This document shows positions 1-11,708 of a DNA stretch of 64,000 bases, one piece after another. This stretch comes from Jackrogersella multiformis (lineage: Eukaryota; Ascomycota; Sordariomycetes; Xylariales; Hypoxylaceae). Numbering within the stretch: position 1 is the stretch's first letter; every line of letters starts with the position of its first letter. The notes below the pieces were generated by a model. The model saw nothing but the letters and a program-made list of their open reading frames with translations, ran no database searches and was not told the origin of the DNA. The position numbers and the translations under genes were made by a program. The stretch is from positions 1,488,001-1,552,000 of the forward strand of contig CADCXD010000002.1 in assembly GCA_902806575.1 (NCBI GenBank), given 5' to 3'.

Positions 1-100
1 CAATGACCTGCAAAGCAAGCTGACATGCATTCTTCTTGCCATCCTGTTTGGCCATCTTTTGCGATAGGTCGTAAATGCGACCGTTGCGCTTTCGTTTCAT
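1..100 (-). CDS. possible 5' end of a gene cut by the window edge
   Basis: On the minus strand an ATG at 100 opens a frame that stays open to the left edge. It encodes about 33 residues beginning MKRKRNGRIYDLSQK, strongly basic and protein-like in composition. The frame is also open for a stretch upstream of the ATG, so this could instead be an internal exon. I do not recognise the family; the basic N-terminus would fit a nucleic-acid-binding or mitochondrial protein, but that is a guess. A GAAAAA-rich tract at about 152-177 lies just upstream. The rest of the gene is outside the window. Confidence 0.3.
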   Translation of the reverse strand, partial: MKRKRNGRIYDLSQKMAKQDGKKNACQLALQVI

Positions 101-151
101 TCGGTATCGCGCGGTATTGAAATGGCTTGCGCGGGTTGTCTGTCTGGGCGA

Positions 152-177
152 GGAAGAGAAAAAGAAAAAGAAAAAGG
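152..177. repeat. GAAAAA purine tract
   Basis: A short run of GAAAAA units on the plus strand (pyrimidine-rich on the minus strand), just upstream of the possible minus-strand gene start at 100. Tracts of this kind are common in fungal promoters and 5' leaders. Confidence 0.6.
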
Positions 178-1463
178 GTCTTGCGACTTTCCTCTCAAAT
201 ATCTTGGTATATGAATTGAGGAATTTTGAAAGCGACTTGGAACGATAAACAATGATGCGGCTGCTATTTTCGTCTCTTAAGGGAACGCGCTACCTAGACA
301 GCATCGCTTTTCTGTCAGGTTACCCTCGATTCTCAACCCTTGGATGCAGCCTTCATAACCCTTCCGTATCGCACACGTGATGTCGTCCCGACTCCAGCGC
401 CCTCTATACCCCTGGTATACGTTTCCCTTTTTCTTCGGCCTCTCCGTCCTCTCCGTCCTCTTCGCTCCAACTAGTTCTCTAGTAAGAAAGAAAGAGGGAA
501 ATGGGGGACGACAATGGTTCTAGACGGACTATAAATTTAGACTAAAAAACTAGAGGAACTTCTGGCCTTCTTTAAGGTTGATCGCAGACAGCTAAGGGCA
601 TCCGATTATGTATGTGTGTAACGCAAACCAGCGCAACTCGACAACGGCCCTTGCCCCTGGGTCGTAGCTTTCCGAGTTGGTTCTAGTGTTAACGAGGCGC
701 AGCTAATCGATTGTCGGGGTCCCCACCATAAGGCATATCGAATTCTACTATACCTAGGTAGGCAAGTCTCATTTCTTAGGTCTCTAGGTTCTTTAGTCTC
801 TTCTTAACCTTCAGCTAAGAATTTCCTAAGAATTTCCAACTTTTAACTCCTGATAGGTTCCAAGGTTATGGATGCCAACTATTCCTCTCGGACACGCCGG
901 TAAGTATTACATGGATATAGTTTATATATTTACAACTCACTTCCATTTATCGACAGCCACGAGCCCTTTTTTATTAACCCACTTTATACCAAATTGGAAA
1001 TGTTGGCCTTCCTACTACGATCCTACCCCGTTCTTGGTTCAACTTGCATTCCTATTCCTTTGCCTGACATCTATCAAATTCATTCAATTCCAGGGTTCCT
1101 TATTGTTACTTATCTTTGTCTCGGCTTAAGACTAGTTGGATGATAACCAACGCTACCAAGGCGATCTCGACTACTACATGGCTTTCGTTGTAATCATAGG
1201 AACATAGGCTCACTTTACCCGATACTTGAAAGCTACCTAGGTACCTAGGGTTTAATATCATTATTTTTTACATACCAGGTACCTCTATACCAATTCATCT
1301 AAATAGATATTATGCTATATGTACTGTAGAAATGAAAATATTTACTTGTCATCTTGTTCAAACCCATCATTTCTGTCTCCTAACTACTTAGGTACTCACT
1401 CACCTCTTAGACCTACCGTGAATTGCTGAAGCCTACCTAGGCAACGAGGTGAAGGCGTCAGCT
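178..1463. other. intergenic region without a supported gene
   Basis: No frame here has coding character; the open frame at about 872-1129 is AT-rich and lacks family resemblance. The region carries several copies of the dispersed CCTAGG-type word (about 752-762, 1233-1250, 1435-1442) and one GGTTCCAAGGTT word at about 856. It holds the 3' flank of the 838-aa gene and the upstream flank of the partial gene at the left edge. Confidence 0.6.
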
Positions 1464-3980
1464 CTATAAATCCTCATCTTCCTCCTTAATCGCCACCTCC
1501 AGGGCAGCCAATCCGGAGAGTTCTTGAGGGGCCGTCTCTTCAGCGTCTTCATTCATTTGGGTATCGCCGAAGAGATCCTCGCCTTCCTCGAGTTCTATGC
1601 CGTCTAAATCATCAGCTGATAGTTTCTGTTCTGTCACCAGCTCATCTTCCCCCGCTCTAATGTCGGGCTCTACGATCTTGTCAACGTTGCTGCTAACTGG
1701 TGACTTACCACTAGGCATCTTGTCAATCAAGTCGAAGGCGTCGTTGTCGTCGAGTTCGACTTCGGCATAATGACCCGAATCTATATCCATGGGCGAAAAG
1801 TCGTGCGGCGAGCCGTCTTCCATATCGACTGGTGACCACCGCCCATCGTCCAGCGTCAAGTCTGGAAACGTCGGAGGCTCTTGCCGCCGCTTCTTAGCTG
1901 GAGGCTCTTGATCCGGTGACTGGGTATCTTGGTCACCGTTCTGTTGGTCTTCGGCCAACATCTCGTCCGCGTCTCGCTTCCGTGGCGAATGCCCCGGAAG
2001 AGGCCTGTGCGTCTGTAGTGGGTGTACTGAAGCTGCCGGTATCGTCTGGTTGTAATTCGACATCCCGTAAGTTGACAAGCCGACTCCATAATGCTGAGGG
2101 AATGCATGTTGCATTGGCATCGGGTACTGCGGAAGGTAAGTGGGCGAAAGGTGGGACATCGGCATAGCTCCCGCACTGTAGCCGTAAGGGTCACTATGCT
2201 GATGTTGATGACTGTCCACGTGTTGCCCTGCTGAGACTGGAGTATTATTAGGCCCGAGTCCTCTCACTGTTTTCTTCTTCTTTGTCTTACCTCTTATCTT
2301 AATATGCGCTAGCTCTCGAGCAGCGCTGGGAAGCGGGTCGCCGTTATCATCTACCAAGCCTTCGTTCATACACTCTTTGAGAAATCTTTGCGCGATGAGG
2401 TCTCCCTTATGCTTCGACATATCAGCACCGCCTCTATTTTCACGTAGCTTAACACGACCTTCGCTGCTGTGGTCGAGTATATGACTAACGAGACAGTAGC
2501 TTAGGGACTGCTCGTAAGAGCGATCTCTCTTCTTACCATACTTAACATAATTGGGTAGCTGCTTACGCCACCAGCTGTCTATATCATTGCGAATCTCGGG
2601 ATACTGTCTTGATAGCTTACCGATGTTTTCTTCACGCTTGAAGTCTCTTTCGTCGGGACGGACGTCAAGATGGAGAAAAGCTTGGACGAGATCGAAGTGT
2701 TTCTCGAAGCAGAATAGATGGGCATAGCCAGCATTGTAGAAGGGGTCGATAGCGTCACCGTCCACATTCGTTCGCTCATCAAAGATGACACGCGGAAATC
2801 CGGATCTAATTGTATGGTTAGGATCGGGACAGTCGGTGAATCGACATCGCTGAGATTGGGTTCCATGAGGGTATCGTTCATTGGACTGCGGCGCTACCCA
2901 ACCAATCCAGATTGTTAGGCCCTGGCGAATCTTGTTCTGAACCTCTGGCACATTTGGAAGTGGTTCCGGGAGCTCAAAATTCTCATACCTTTTGGGGCCA
3001 TAGAGATACCAGCGCATCTCCGTGCGGTTGAATGTTCTACCCCTCTCAAATTCGCCGTATTCCGTATACCTAAATATGGGACGGCCTCCTTTCTCCGTTG
3101 GACCCCAGCTTTCAGGCGGGGGTTGTGGAGGCCCGTACCACTCCCGAGGGTTCGGCTTCGGTTGGTTCTTCCGCGTGACTCTGGGTATTCTGTCATTTTT
3201 ATACGCCTCTCCGTTGGGTCCTTTGTTGGGTCGCTTTAAAGGAGGCTCACGATATACGACGATAGGAGAAGGAACCCTGCTTCGTCGACTTATGGAACTA
3301 TTCGGCTCTAATCTAGACGAGTCGAACGAATTGCGGTTTGGGCGTGTATCCAGAGCCTGTTCGCTATTCTCGAGAACCGGGAGCACAACCTCAGGTACCG
3401 AGTGCGTAGCCTTGGGTACCGGGTACATAACTTCACGTGATGGACGTGGAGTGTCGTATAATGGTAATCTTACATCATGCATCGGGTATGTAGCTGGGTA
3501 TGAAGCTCCACGTTCCAGGTACGCGGTGTTAGCTGGTAGCGAAATATGATACTGGGTATTATTTCGAGGGTAGCTAGTTTGAAGGAAGGGGGTTGGCAGG
3601 GAAGGATTAATGATATTGTGAACAGAACTATCATTGATGATAGGATAATTCATACCGTGACTCTGTTGCAAAGGTTGCTGCAGGGAGACGTCTGCAGCGT
3701 CATGGTTTTTAGTCAGTACCCTTGGATCTATAAACTGTGGGAGACGTTCAGGTTCCTGGCTGGCTACTGTAGGAACTGGTTCGGGGTCATGAATCGGGGG
3801 AATATAGATGTCAGGCAGTTCAAGGTGAGATGAGGGTAGTTCAGGAGATTCGTGATAAGTAAAGAGATCGGCGGTGAGCTCTGGTGAATCGAAGTTGGCA
3901 TTCTCAAGAATATCCGGCATATCGGCGAAAGTGTCTAGAGGCTCCAGGCCAGCGAACAGCGCTTCAAAGTTATCCGCCAT
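1464..3980 (-). CDS. conserved fungal protein with Cys/His cluster, probably nuclear (838 aa)
   Basis: Single-exon gene of 838 codons; ATG at 3980, stop at 1464. Residues 1-270 are disordered and rich in Pro, Ser and Asn. The ordered core is about 275-500 and contains a patch with C379, C384, H389 and a later H421/C424, which could bind a metal. Residues after 540 are again disordered, with a Gln/His/Tyr-rich stretch, a basic PPAKKRRQEPP patch near 700 that looks like a nuclear localisation signal, and a very acidic C-terminus of Asp and Glu. I recognise the core only as a type found in many fungal hypothetical proteins with no known function. The acidic tail and the basic patch suggest a nuclear or chromatin role, but this is inference. 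It is divergent from the CPS1-like gene, about 1.9 kb between the two starts. Confidence 0.85.
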   Translation of the reverse strand: MADNFEALFAGLEPLDTFADMPDILENANFDSPELTADLFTYHESPELPSSHLELPDIYIPPIHDPEPVPTVASQEPERLPQFIDPRVLTKNHDAADVSLQQPLQQSHGMNYPIINDSSVHNIINPSLPTPFLQTSYPRNNTQYHISLPANTAYLERGASYPATYPMHDVRLPLYDTPRPSREVMYPVPKATHSVPEVVLPVLENSEQALDTRPNRNSFDSSRLEPNSSISRRSRVPSPIVVYREPPLKRPNKGPNGEAYKNDRIPRVTRKNQPKPNPREWYGPPQPPPESWGPTEKGGRPIFRYTEYGEFERGRTFNRTEMRWYLYGPKRYENFELPEPLPNVPEVQNKIRQGLTIWIGWVAPQSNERYPHGTQSQRCRFTDCPDPNHTIRSGFPRVIFDERTNVDGDAIDPFYNAGYAHLFCFEKHFDLVQAFLHLDVRPDERDFKREENIGKLSRQYPEIRNDIDSWWRKQLPNYVKYGKKRDRSYEQSLSYCLVSHILDHSSEGRVKLRENRGGADMSKHKGDLIAQRFLKECMNEGLVDDNGDPLPSAARELAHIKIRGKTKKKKTVRGLGPNNTPVSAGQHVDSHQHQHSDPYGYSAGAMPMSHLSPTYLPQYPMPMQHAFPQHYGVGLSTYGMSNYNQTIPAASVHPLQTHRPLPGHSPRKRDADEMLAEDQQNGDQDTQSPDQEPPAKKRRQEPPTFPDLTLDDGRWSPVDMEDGSPHDFSPMDIDSGHYAEVELDDNDAFDLIDKMPSGKSPVSSNVDKIVEPDIRAGEDELVTEQKLSADDLDGIELEEGEDLFGDTQMNEDAEETAPQELSGLAALEVAIKEEDEDL

Positions 3981-5911
3981 TATTGGCTATGTGGTCCGCC
4001 GCTGAACAACGAAATCCCTAGTTTCTAGATGGCCTTAAGCGAAGTAGCTAGCTCTGCTACACTACCGGACAAGTTGTTCAGCGATTGCCTAACCAATGAT
4101 TGATTCGGCGGTAAACTGAAATACGTACGATTGTGGCGGGAGCCACTACACTATATACGACGTAGAGAACATTGCCTTTTTTTCATCATATCTCAACAAT
4201 GACCATTGTTCAAATAGAACCAGGATTTCATTATGTTCAGGAACTCGACTATAACAACAATGTTGTTCCATTACAAAGAGACAATAAAGCAAAAGCAGAT
4301 GCAAAGAGGAGATCGATATTAAGTAGGCTAGGCATTGTTTGGTAACAACATAGGTATCTCGGCTATTGCCAACTTAGCGGCCTTTACTGGCTTAAAAAAT
4401 CCTAATGTCTTATTAGTACGAGTTGATCGTATAGTGAAGTACAAATGTTATGATAGGAGTTTCAATTTAATCAGTAGAGCTCAATGCATTTTCTCAACAG
4501 GAAATTTCAGAACAGGTCTGTGAATGCGATTATTTCATCAGGTAAAGAGTTCGAGGTGCTTAATATGAAAATATGAGCTTACCGGACGGCACCGACATGG
4601 CCAAATCTTTGCGAATCGATAGCAAGCGGTATCAAGGGTAGGCCAACAATAAATGGCCGAGTTTGATAGCCAATACGAAGTCGTCGCATACTCGTTCTGT
4701 ACCTAGATAACCCGTATGTCCAATGACAACTGTTAGTAGTTACGGCTGTCAGAATATAGCAAGTAGAGAGTCTATGCCGTAAAGGTTATCCCATCCGTAT
4801 AGCTTGTTAGTAGGCATATACGCAATGGACAGATCATCGAATACCCTGGATCTACCCCCTCTTACCGAAAGGGGATCGACTTTGGGAACGATGTTTTCGT
4901 TATCCAAGCAGCCAAGTATGATTTAAAGGTAAAGAAGAGGACAGGGAGCTCTTCGAAAGGTCGTAACCGGGTACCTAGTACCTAGTACCTGTTATAGTTG
5001 TGTTCGTATAATAGGCGAACAGGATATCTTCAAACTTTCGCCCAGTATTACCATAGATAGGTGTCTGGGGTTGGACTTGTGGAAGTTGGACTGATAGTTT
5101 TGAGTTTTGAGGTTTGAAGGAGGGAAGATTCGAAAAGGAAAATTTTTGTTGATGAAAATTTAGATAGTGACCTACATAGGCTATCTACCTAGGTAGGTTC
5201 CACCTAGGCACTAAGCATTGCGGCTTAATAGGTTTGACCGTATTCCGTGGATGATAAATGTGGGCCACCCTGAGGCCCAAGATCGAAGTTGGGGAAACTG
5301 GAGGGCCTGAAAGTTCGTATTGCCTTCCGTGCCTGCGCTTTGCAACTTACTAAACCTGGTAGGAAAACCAATCATCGAGGCTTAACGGGCGTAAAATAGC
5401 CCTGAGAAGGTATGCACATAACTAAGGTAGGTAGGTACGTTACATATGTACTAAATAGGTAGCCACACTAGTACCCACTAAGAGCATCAGGGTTCCAAGG
5501 TTCACTTCAAAGATCCAAAGAGTCAGTCGAATTATTTCCATACCCCCATTTAAACCTTTGAATGTGGTTCCCCCCCAAATACCAAATACCAAATACCAAA
5601 TACATGTCTACTCACTTGCAGTGATTGCTGCGGCGACACTGCTATGATACCCTTTATTTTTATATTTGACTGATCTGTAATTGGTTGGCTTCTTTTGCTG
5701 TTGCGACAGGTCCAGACTCCAAATAGAGAGTAGAGGAGACATTCGCATACCTCCGAAACCATTTGACGTCACAGACCTTGTCTGCTTTAGGTAGGGTGCC
5801 TACTTTTAGGTAGGTAGGCTTTTGGCTTTTGGATTGGGTGATCTAGGTGAACGACCGGTTTTCATTCTCGCCTGCTCTATTCCCTCCTGCGCCAGTCTAC
5901 CACAATTCGAA
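3981..5911. other. divergent intergenic region
   Basis: A bidirectional promoter region between the 838-aa gene (-) and the CPS1-like gene (+). It is AT-rich and carries the dispersed CCTAGG/TAGGTA words at about 4975-4990, 5183-5210, 5425-5460 and 5790-5820, one GGTTCCAAGGTT word at about 5490, and a tandem heptamer at 5575-5603. Small open frames such as 4335-4523 have no coding character. Confidence 0.6.
5575..5603. repeat. tandem ACCAAAT heptamer, about 4 copies
   Basis: Four uninterrupted copies of a 7-bp unit (ACCAAAT) directly after a run of C. It lies about 310 bp upstream of the CPS1-like start codon. A short slippage-prone tandem repeat; no function is implied. Confidence 0.85.
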
Positions 5912-8900
5912 ATGGCGCAATTGAGTCCGGATTTACAGCAGAAGCTGAACGAATTGGAGAGGGAATTGGAGGTAAGCTAATTCTCATTTGCTTCTCTCTT
6001 CTCCTCTCCTCATTTACTTGACGATACTCGTGATGCCGGGTGATGTTCACCAGCACGCGGGGTACAAGAAGGCCCAACAAGTCAACGAGCCAGTCCATTG
6101 AAACATAACTAACAACGATTCGTGATGTAGGAGGGAGATATTACAGAAAAGGGGTAAGGTCTTTGTCTCTACTATGATTATAACATCAGACTTTCTTTCC
6201 CCTGCATCTATCATCCGGACCCCCGCTATCATATCATAGCCAGCTATACTAACGCATCTCGTCGCCCACAGCTTTCAAAAACGACGGACCCAGCTACTCT
6301 CGCAATATATCACTCCCGATACTTTAAGTCGTGCGACTGGTGGCTTACGAATACACTCGCCCGATGATGAACCCTTTGCCACAAGCGCTGGGCATCGAGA
6401 CGCTGCATACGCCGCTCTAAACACCTCAAACTCCGACCCCAACGAAGCATATTCTCCCTCAACTATTACATCTCCCGTCGATTGGCGACCCCAATCGTCT
6501 GGGCGGCCACTAAGCCCTAGTTCCTCACATGGCGTCGAACATCCAGCCGGGCTGCTACGGCCCGGCGGTCCCATGGCTGAGCAACGCCCAACGTTGACCC
6601 AGCGTGATTCCCTGTTCTTAACTCCGACCGCCAGCTATGCGCAAACCATGGGATCCGACCCTCCTACACGTTCGGGAACGATGGTGTCGGGAGACTATGC
6701 CTTCAAGCCAGAACACCAAAGTGGAGGGTACGGGCAACAACCGCCGAACGCTTACGATAGCCGGACCGGAACTATGATGGACTCTCAAGTATATTTCTCC
6801 GACTTTGCTGGCCAACAGACTTATGATCAGGGCCCAAGCGGCGAATATGGAGGGGCTCATAGATATTCATCTAGCGATGCTTTCTCGCCCACTGCTGCTA
6901 TGGCTCCGCCCATGCTCACTGCGAGCGACTTGCCTCCCCCAGAGGCGCTAGAGTACCAGATGCCCTTAGAACCGCGGGAGGTACCATTTGCGATCTACGA
7001 CCCGCACGACGAGAATACAGCCATGTCGACATTTGACAATATGGCCGCTGTATTAAGACATAGGGCGCGTACCACGGGAAAGCTTCCAGCCTACTGGGTT
7101 CTTGATAGTAGAGGAAAGGAGATAGCATCTATTACCTGGGACAAGTTGGCATCAAGGGCAGAGAAAGTGGCCCAGGTCATTCGCGACAAGAGTTCGTTAT
7201 ATCGTGGCGACCGGGTTGCTCTTATCTATAGGGATTCGGAGATCATCGACTTCACCATAGCACTCCTGGGCTGTTTTATTGCGGGCGTCGTCGCCGTCCC
7301 TATCAATGACATGCAAGACTACCAGAAGCTCAACCTCATATTAACCTCCACACAAGCTCATCTGGCCTTGACAACAGACAACAATTTGAAGTCCTTCCAG
7401 CGAGATATCACCACTCAGAAGTTAAACTGGCCTAAGGGAGTTGAATGGTGGAAAACTAATGAGTTTGGAAGCTATCACGCGAAGAAGAAAGATGATGCAC
7501 CCCCTTTGTCCGTCCCAGATCTAGCATATATCGAATTCTCCAGGGCCCCAACAGGAGATGTTCGAGGCGTGGTCCTGAGCCATCGCACGATAATGCATCA
7601 GATGGCCTGTCTAAGTGCCATAATTCAAGCTGTCCCCAGTGGGCACGGAGACACCTTCAATCGCGCTCTTCGCGATAAGAATGGGCGTCTAATAGGAGGA
7701 GGTGCTAGTAGCGAGATTATTCTGTCATACCTCGACCCGCGCCAAGGTATTGGAATGATCTTGGGTGTACTTCTCAATGTATACAGCGGCCATACAACCG
7801 TGTGGGTAGAGAACAAGGCCGTCAATTCGCCTGGTCTCTACGCTAACCTCATTACAAAATACAAGGCTACGCTTATGGTTGCCGACTACCCAGGCCTGAG
7901 GACTGCTGCCTTTAATTACCAACAAGATCCCATGACGACACGCAACTTCAAGAAGGGCATAGAACCAAACTTCCAGCATGTTAAACTGTGCCTGATCGAC
8001 ACGTTGACAGTGGATAGTGAATTTCACGAAGTGCTGGCTGACCGATGGTTGCGGCCTCTACGAAACCCCAGGGCCAGAGAAGTTGTTGCGCCAATGCTTT
8101 GCTTACCAGAGCATGGAGGCATGGTGATCAGCATTCGGGATTGGCTAGGCGGCGAAGAACGCATGGGATGCTCGTTAAAACTAGATATTGATGCCGAATC
8201 AGACTCGGAAACCGACAAGGACGAAGAGAAAGAGAAAGAGAAAGAGAAAGAAAAGGACAAGGAGAAGGAGAAGGAGAAACCAGCACCATCAAATGGCTTT
8301 GGCAGCCTTCTTAGCGGCGGCACAACGACCATGAAAGAACATGACGCAAAGAACGAACTTGGTGAAGTTCTGCTAGACCGAGAGGCGCTGAAAACGAATG
8401 AAGTTGTCGTGCTTGCTATAGGTGAAGATGCAAGGAAGAAAGCAGGCACTGAACCAGGTACCGTTCGAGTTGGCGCATTTGGATATCCCATACCCGATGC
8501 TACCGTTTCTGTTGTTGATCCCGAGACGGGATTGCTAACTTCGCCTCATTCTATCGGGGAAATCTGGGTCGATTCTCCATCTTTGTCCGGTGGTTTTTGG
8601 GCGTTGCCCAAGCATACAGAACAAATATTCCACGCTAGACCATATAAATTTGAACCAGGAAACCCGACACCTACCCCGGTAGAACCCGAGTTCCTCAGGA
8701 CGGGTCTTCTTGGGACTGTTATTGAAGGTAAAATTTTTGTACTTGGGCTTTACGAAGACAGGATTCGACAAAAGGTCGAGTGGGTTGAGCATGGCCATGA
8801 GATCGCGGAGCATCGATACTTCTTCGTGCAACATATCGTTGTCAGCATCCTTCGGAATCTGAATAAGCAGGTATTTGACTGTTCCGCATTTGATGTATTT

Positions 8901-11708
8901 GTCAACGACGAGCACCTACCAATAGTAGTGCTAGAGTCATCGTCAGCTTCAACAGCTCCGGCGACGTCAGGTGCTCCGCCTAGGCAGTTGGACACCGCGT
9001 TGTTGGACACGCTCTCGGAAAGGTGTATGGATGTGCTCATGCAAGAACATCATCTCAGGGTTTATTGCGTCATGATTACTGCGCCGAACTCCCTACCCCG
9101 AGTGACAAAGAATGGCCGACGAGAAATAGGGAACATGTTGTGCCGTAGGGAGTTCGACCTTGGCAATCTCCCCTGTGTTCACGTCAAGTTCGGTGTCGAA
9201 CATGCGGTGTTAAACTTGCCTATCGGCGTAGACCCGATGGGTGGCATTTGGTCGAACACAGCCTCAGATGCCCGAGCCGACTTTCTCGGACCTGCCGACA
9301 AGCAATATTCCGGAATTGATAGGCGCGAGGTTGTCATTGACGATCGTACATCCACTCCATTAAACAACTTTACCAGCATCACAGACCTTATCCAATGGCG
9401 AGTAGCACGTCAACCAGAAGAGCTATCCTATTGTACGATCGACGGCAGAGGCAAGGAAGGAAAAGGTATTACGTGGAAGAAGTTCGACACTAAGGTTGCC
9501 GCGGTGGCCCTCTACCTGCGTAACAAGGCTAAGATCAGGCCGCGCGACCACGTCATGCTCATGTATACGCATTCCGAAGACTATATCTTCGCTGTCCATG
9601 CTTGCATCAATCTCGGCGCCGTGATCATCCCGACTGCACCGATGGATGAGCGGCGGCTGAACGAAGATGTGCCTGCCTTCCTCCATCTCATCAATGATTA
9701 TGGCATTAAGGCTGTCCTGGTCAACAATGATGTGGATCATCTTCTTAAATCGAAGGCTGTATCTCAGCACGTCAAACAATCTGCTCAGTTCCTCAAGATC
9801 ACCGTTCCCAATGTGTTCAACACCTCCAAACCTCCGAAGCAGAACAGCGGGCTTCGAGATCTCGGTATTACTATAGATCCTGCGTGGATACAGTCAGGGT
9901 ATCCTGTTGTAATCTGGGCATACTGGACACCGGATCAACGCAGAATTTCAGTACAGCTTGGCCATGACACTATTCTAGGAATGTGCAAGGTCCAAAAGGA
10001 AACCTGTCAGATGACAAGCTCCAGACCGGTGCTCGGCTGCGTCAGAAGCACGACGGGTTTGGGCTTTATTCATTCATGTCTAATGGGTATCTATATAGGC
10101 ACGCCTACTTACCTACTCTCGCCCGTAGAGTTTGCGCAAAATCCCATTTCGCTCTTCCTGACGCTTAGTCGCTATAAGATAAAGGACACATACGCAACGC
10201 CCCAGATGCTCGACCACGCCATGAACATGATGCCCGGCAAAGGATTCACCCTGCACGAGTTGAAGAACTTGATGATCTCAGCCGATGGCAGGCCTCGTGT
10301 TGATGTATTCCAAAAAGTCAGACTCCATTTCGCGGCTACTGGCCTCGACAGGACGGCTATAAATACTGTATACTCCCATGTGCTCAACCCGATGGTCGCG
10401 TCGCGATCATACATGTGTATCGAGCCGATCGAGCTTTGGCTTGACCAACGCGCTCTTCGCCGAGGGCTGATCGTCCCTGTCGACCCCGACACAAATCCCA
10501 AGGCCCTATTAGTTCAAGACTCTGGCATGGTGCCAGTCTCGACTCAAATAGCCATTGTCAACCCCGAGAGTCGGCTCCTCTGCACTGATGGAGAGTATGG
10601 CGAGATCTGGGTTGATTCGGAGGCATGCGTGAAAGCGTTTTATGGGTCCAGAGATCCCTTTGACGCCGAACGTTTTGACGGACGTACTATCGATGGCGAT
10701 CCTAACATTAGTTATGTCCGGACTGGCGATCTCGGTTTCCTACATAATGTCAGTCGACCGATTGGACCAAACGGGGCTCAAGTGGACATGCAAGTTCTTT
10801 TCGTCCTAGGAAATATTGGCGAAACCTTCGAAATCAACGGGTTGAGCCATTTCCCGATGGATATAGAGGCCTCGGTTGAGAAATCTCATCGAAACATCGT
10901 GCCTGGTGGCTGGTAAGTTTAAGTCTGCTAAAGTCCTTAATCATTGACTAATATAATATCTAGTGCTGTCTTCCAAGCAGGCGGTCTCGTTGTCGTCCTC
11001 GTTGAGGTTTCACGCAAAGCATATCTCGCATCAATTGTCCCGGTCATCGTGAACGCTATCCTGAACGAGCACCAAATAGTTGTCGATATAGTCGCTTTTG
11101 TGAACAGAGGCGATTTCCCTCGCAGTCGTCTTAGTGAGAAGCAGCGTGGAAAGATCTTGGCCAGCTGGGTTACTCGAAAGATGCGCACAGTTGCTCAGTT
11201 TGCGATCCGCGACCCAGATTCCGGTAGTATAGAGGGTGGTGATAGCACAGGAGAGAACCACCGTGCTAGTGTGGGTAGCGTACGAAGCAACAATGCGCCC
11301 GGTGCTAGCTCTCTAAGGAATATGGAACATGCACCACAGATATTAGAGCAGGAAGAGCTAGACCATCAAATGAACAAGATGTCGGCCTTACCTCAGCGAG
11401 CCGAGCTTAGTTCAAGCGGTGGAGCACCAAACATGGACATATCAATGGGCCGGCCGAGCACCAGCAGTAGCTTCATGCTCCCAGATATTAGCCGCTATGG
11501 TGATGGGGCTATGGCGCAGGGGCAACATTACCCTCTACCTCCACAGATCCGTCTACCAAGCTCTGACGGGCGCGAGGTACCAAACGATGATATGTGGGCC
11601 CGCGAACGAGTTCCAAGCCGAGGCCAGCCCTCCAGAGAAGAGGATGAGTGGCAACGCGATGCCCTGATGCACATGAACTTAGCCAGTCAGATGCCGAGGC
11701 AAGACTAG
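5912..11708 (+). CDS. CPS1: CPS1/DIP2-like protein: DMAP1-binding domain plus two AMP-binding domains (1822 aa)
   Basis: Model join(5912..5971, 6131..6153, 6272..10912, 10964..11708), 1822 aa. All three introns have GT-AG ends; the third restores the frame across an apparent stop after codon GGC. Residues 1-43 (starting MAQLSPDLQQKLNELERELE) match a DMAP1-binding domain; a disordered stretch follows to about 240. The first AMP-binding domain spans about 270-850 and the second about 1060-1640. The usual P-loop-like signature is degenerate in both: FSRAPTGDVRGV in the first and AYWTPDQRRIS in the second. VRTGDLGF in the second is a recognisable late motif. This layout is typical of fungal Cps1 and animal/yeast DIP2, adenylate-forming-like proteins related to fatty-acyl-AMP ligases. 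Cps1 was described as a general virulence factor in plant-pathogenic ascomycetes, and DIP2 has been linked to diacylglycerol homeostasis. A Lys/Glu repeat interrupts the first domain near 675-698. The last 170 residues are disordered. Confidence 0.93.
8226..8279 (+). repeat. in-frame GAGAAA/GAGAAG repeat encoding (KE)n in the CPS1-like gene
   Basis: A purine-only hexamer repeat inside the coding sequence giving alternating Lys and Glu (with one Asp) at about residues 679-696. It falls between recognisable segments of the first adenylate-forming domain, so it is probably a surface loop. Its length stays in frame. Confidence 0.9.

Noticed and set aside
872..1129. 85-codon plus-strand frame
   Set aside because: AT-rich, no family resemblance, and its composition matches surrounding non-coding DNA.
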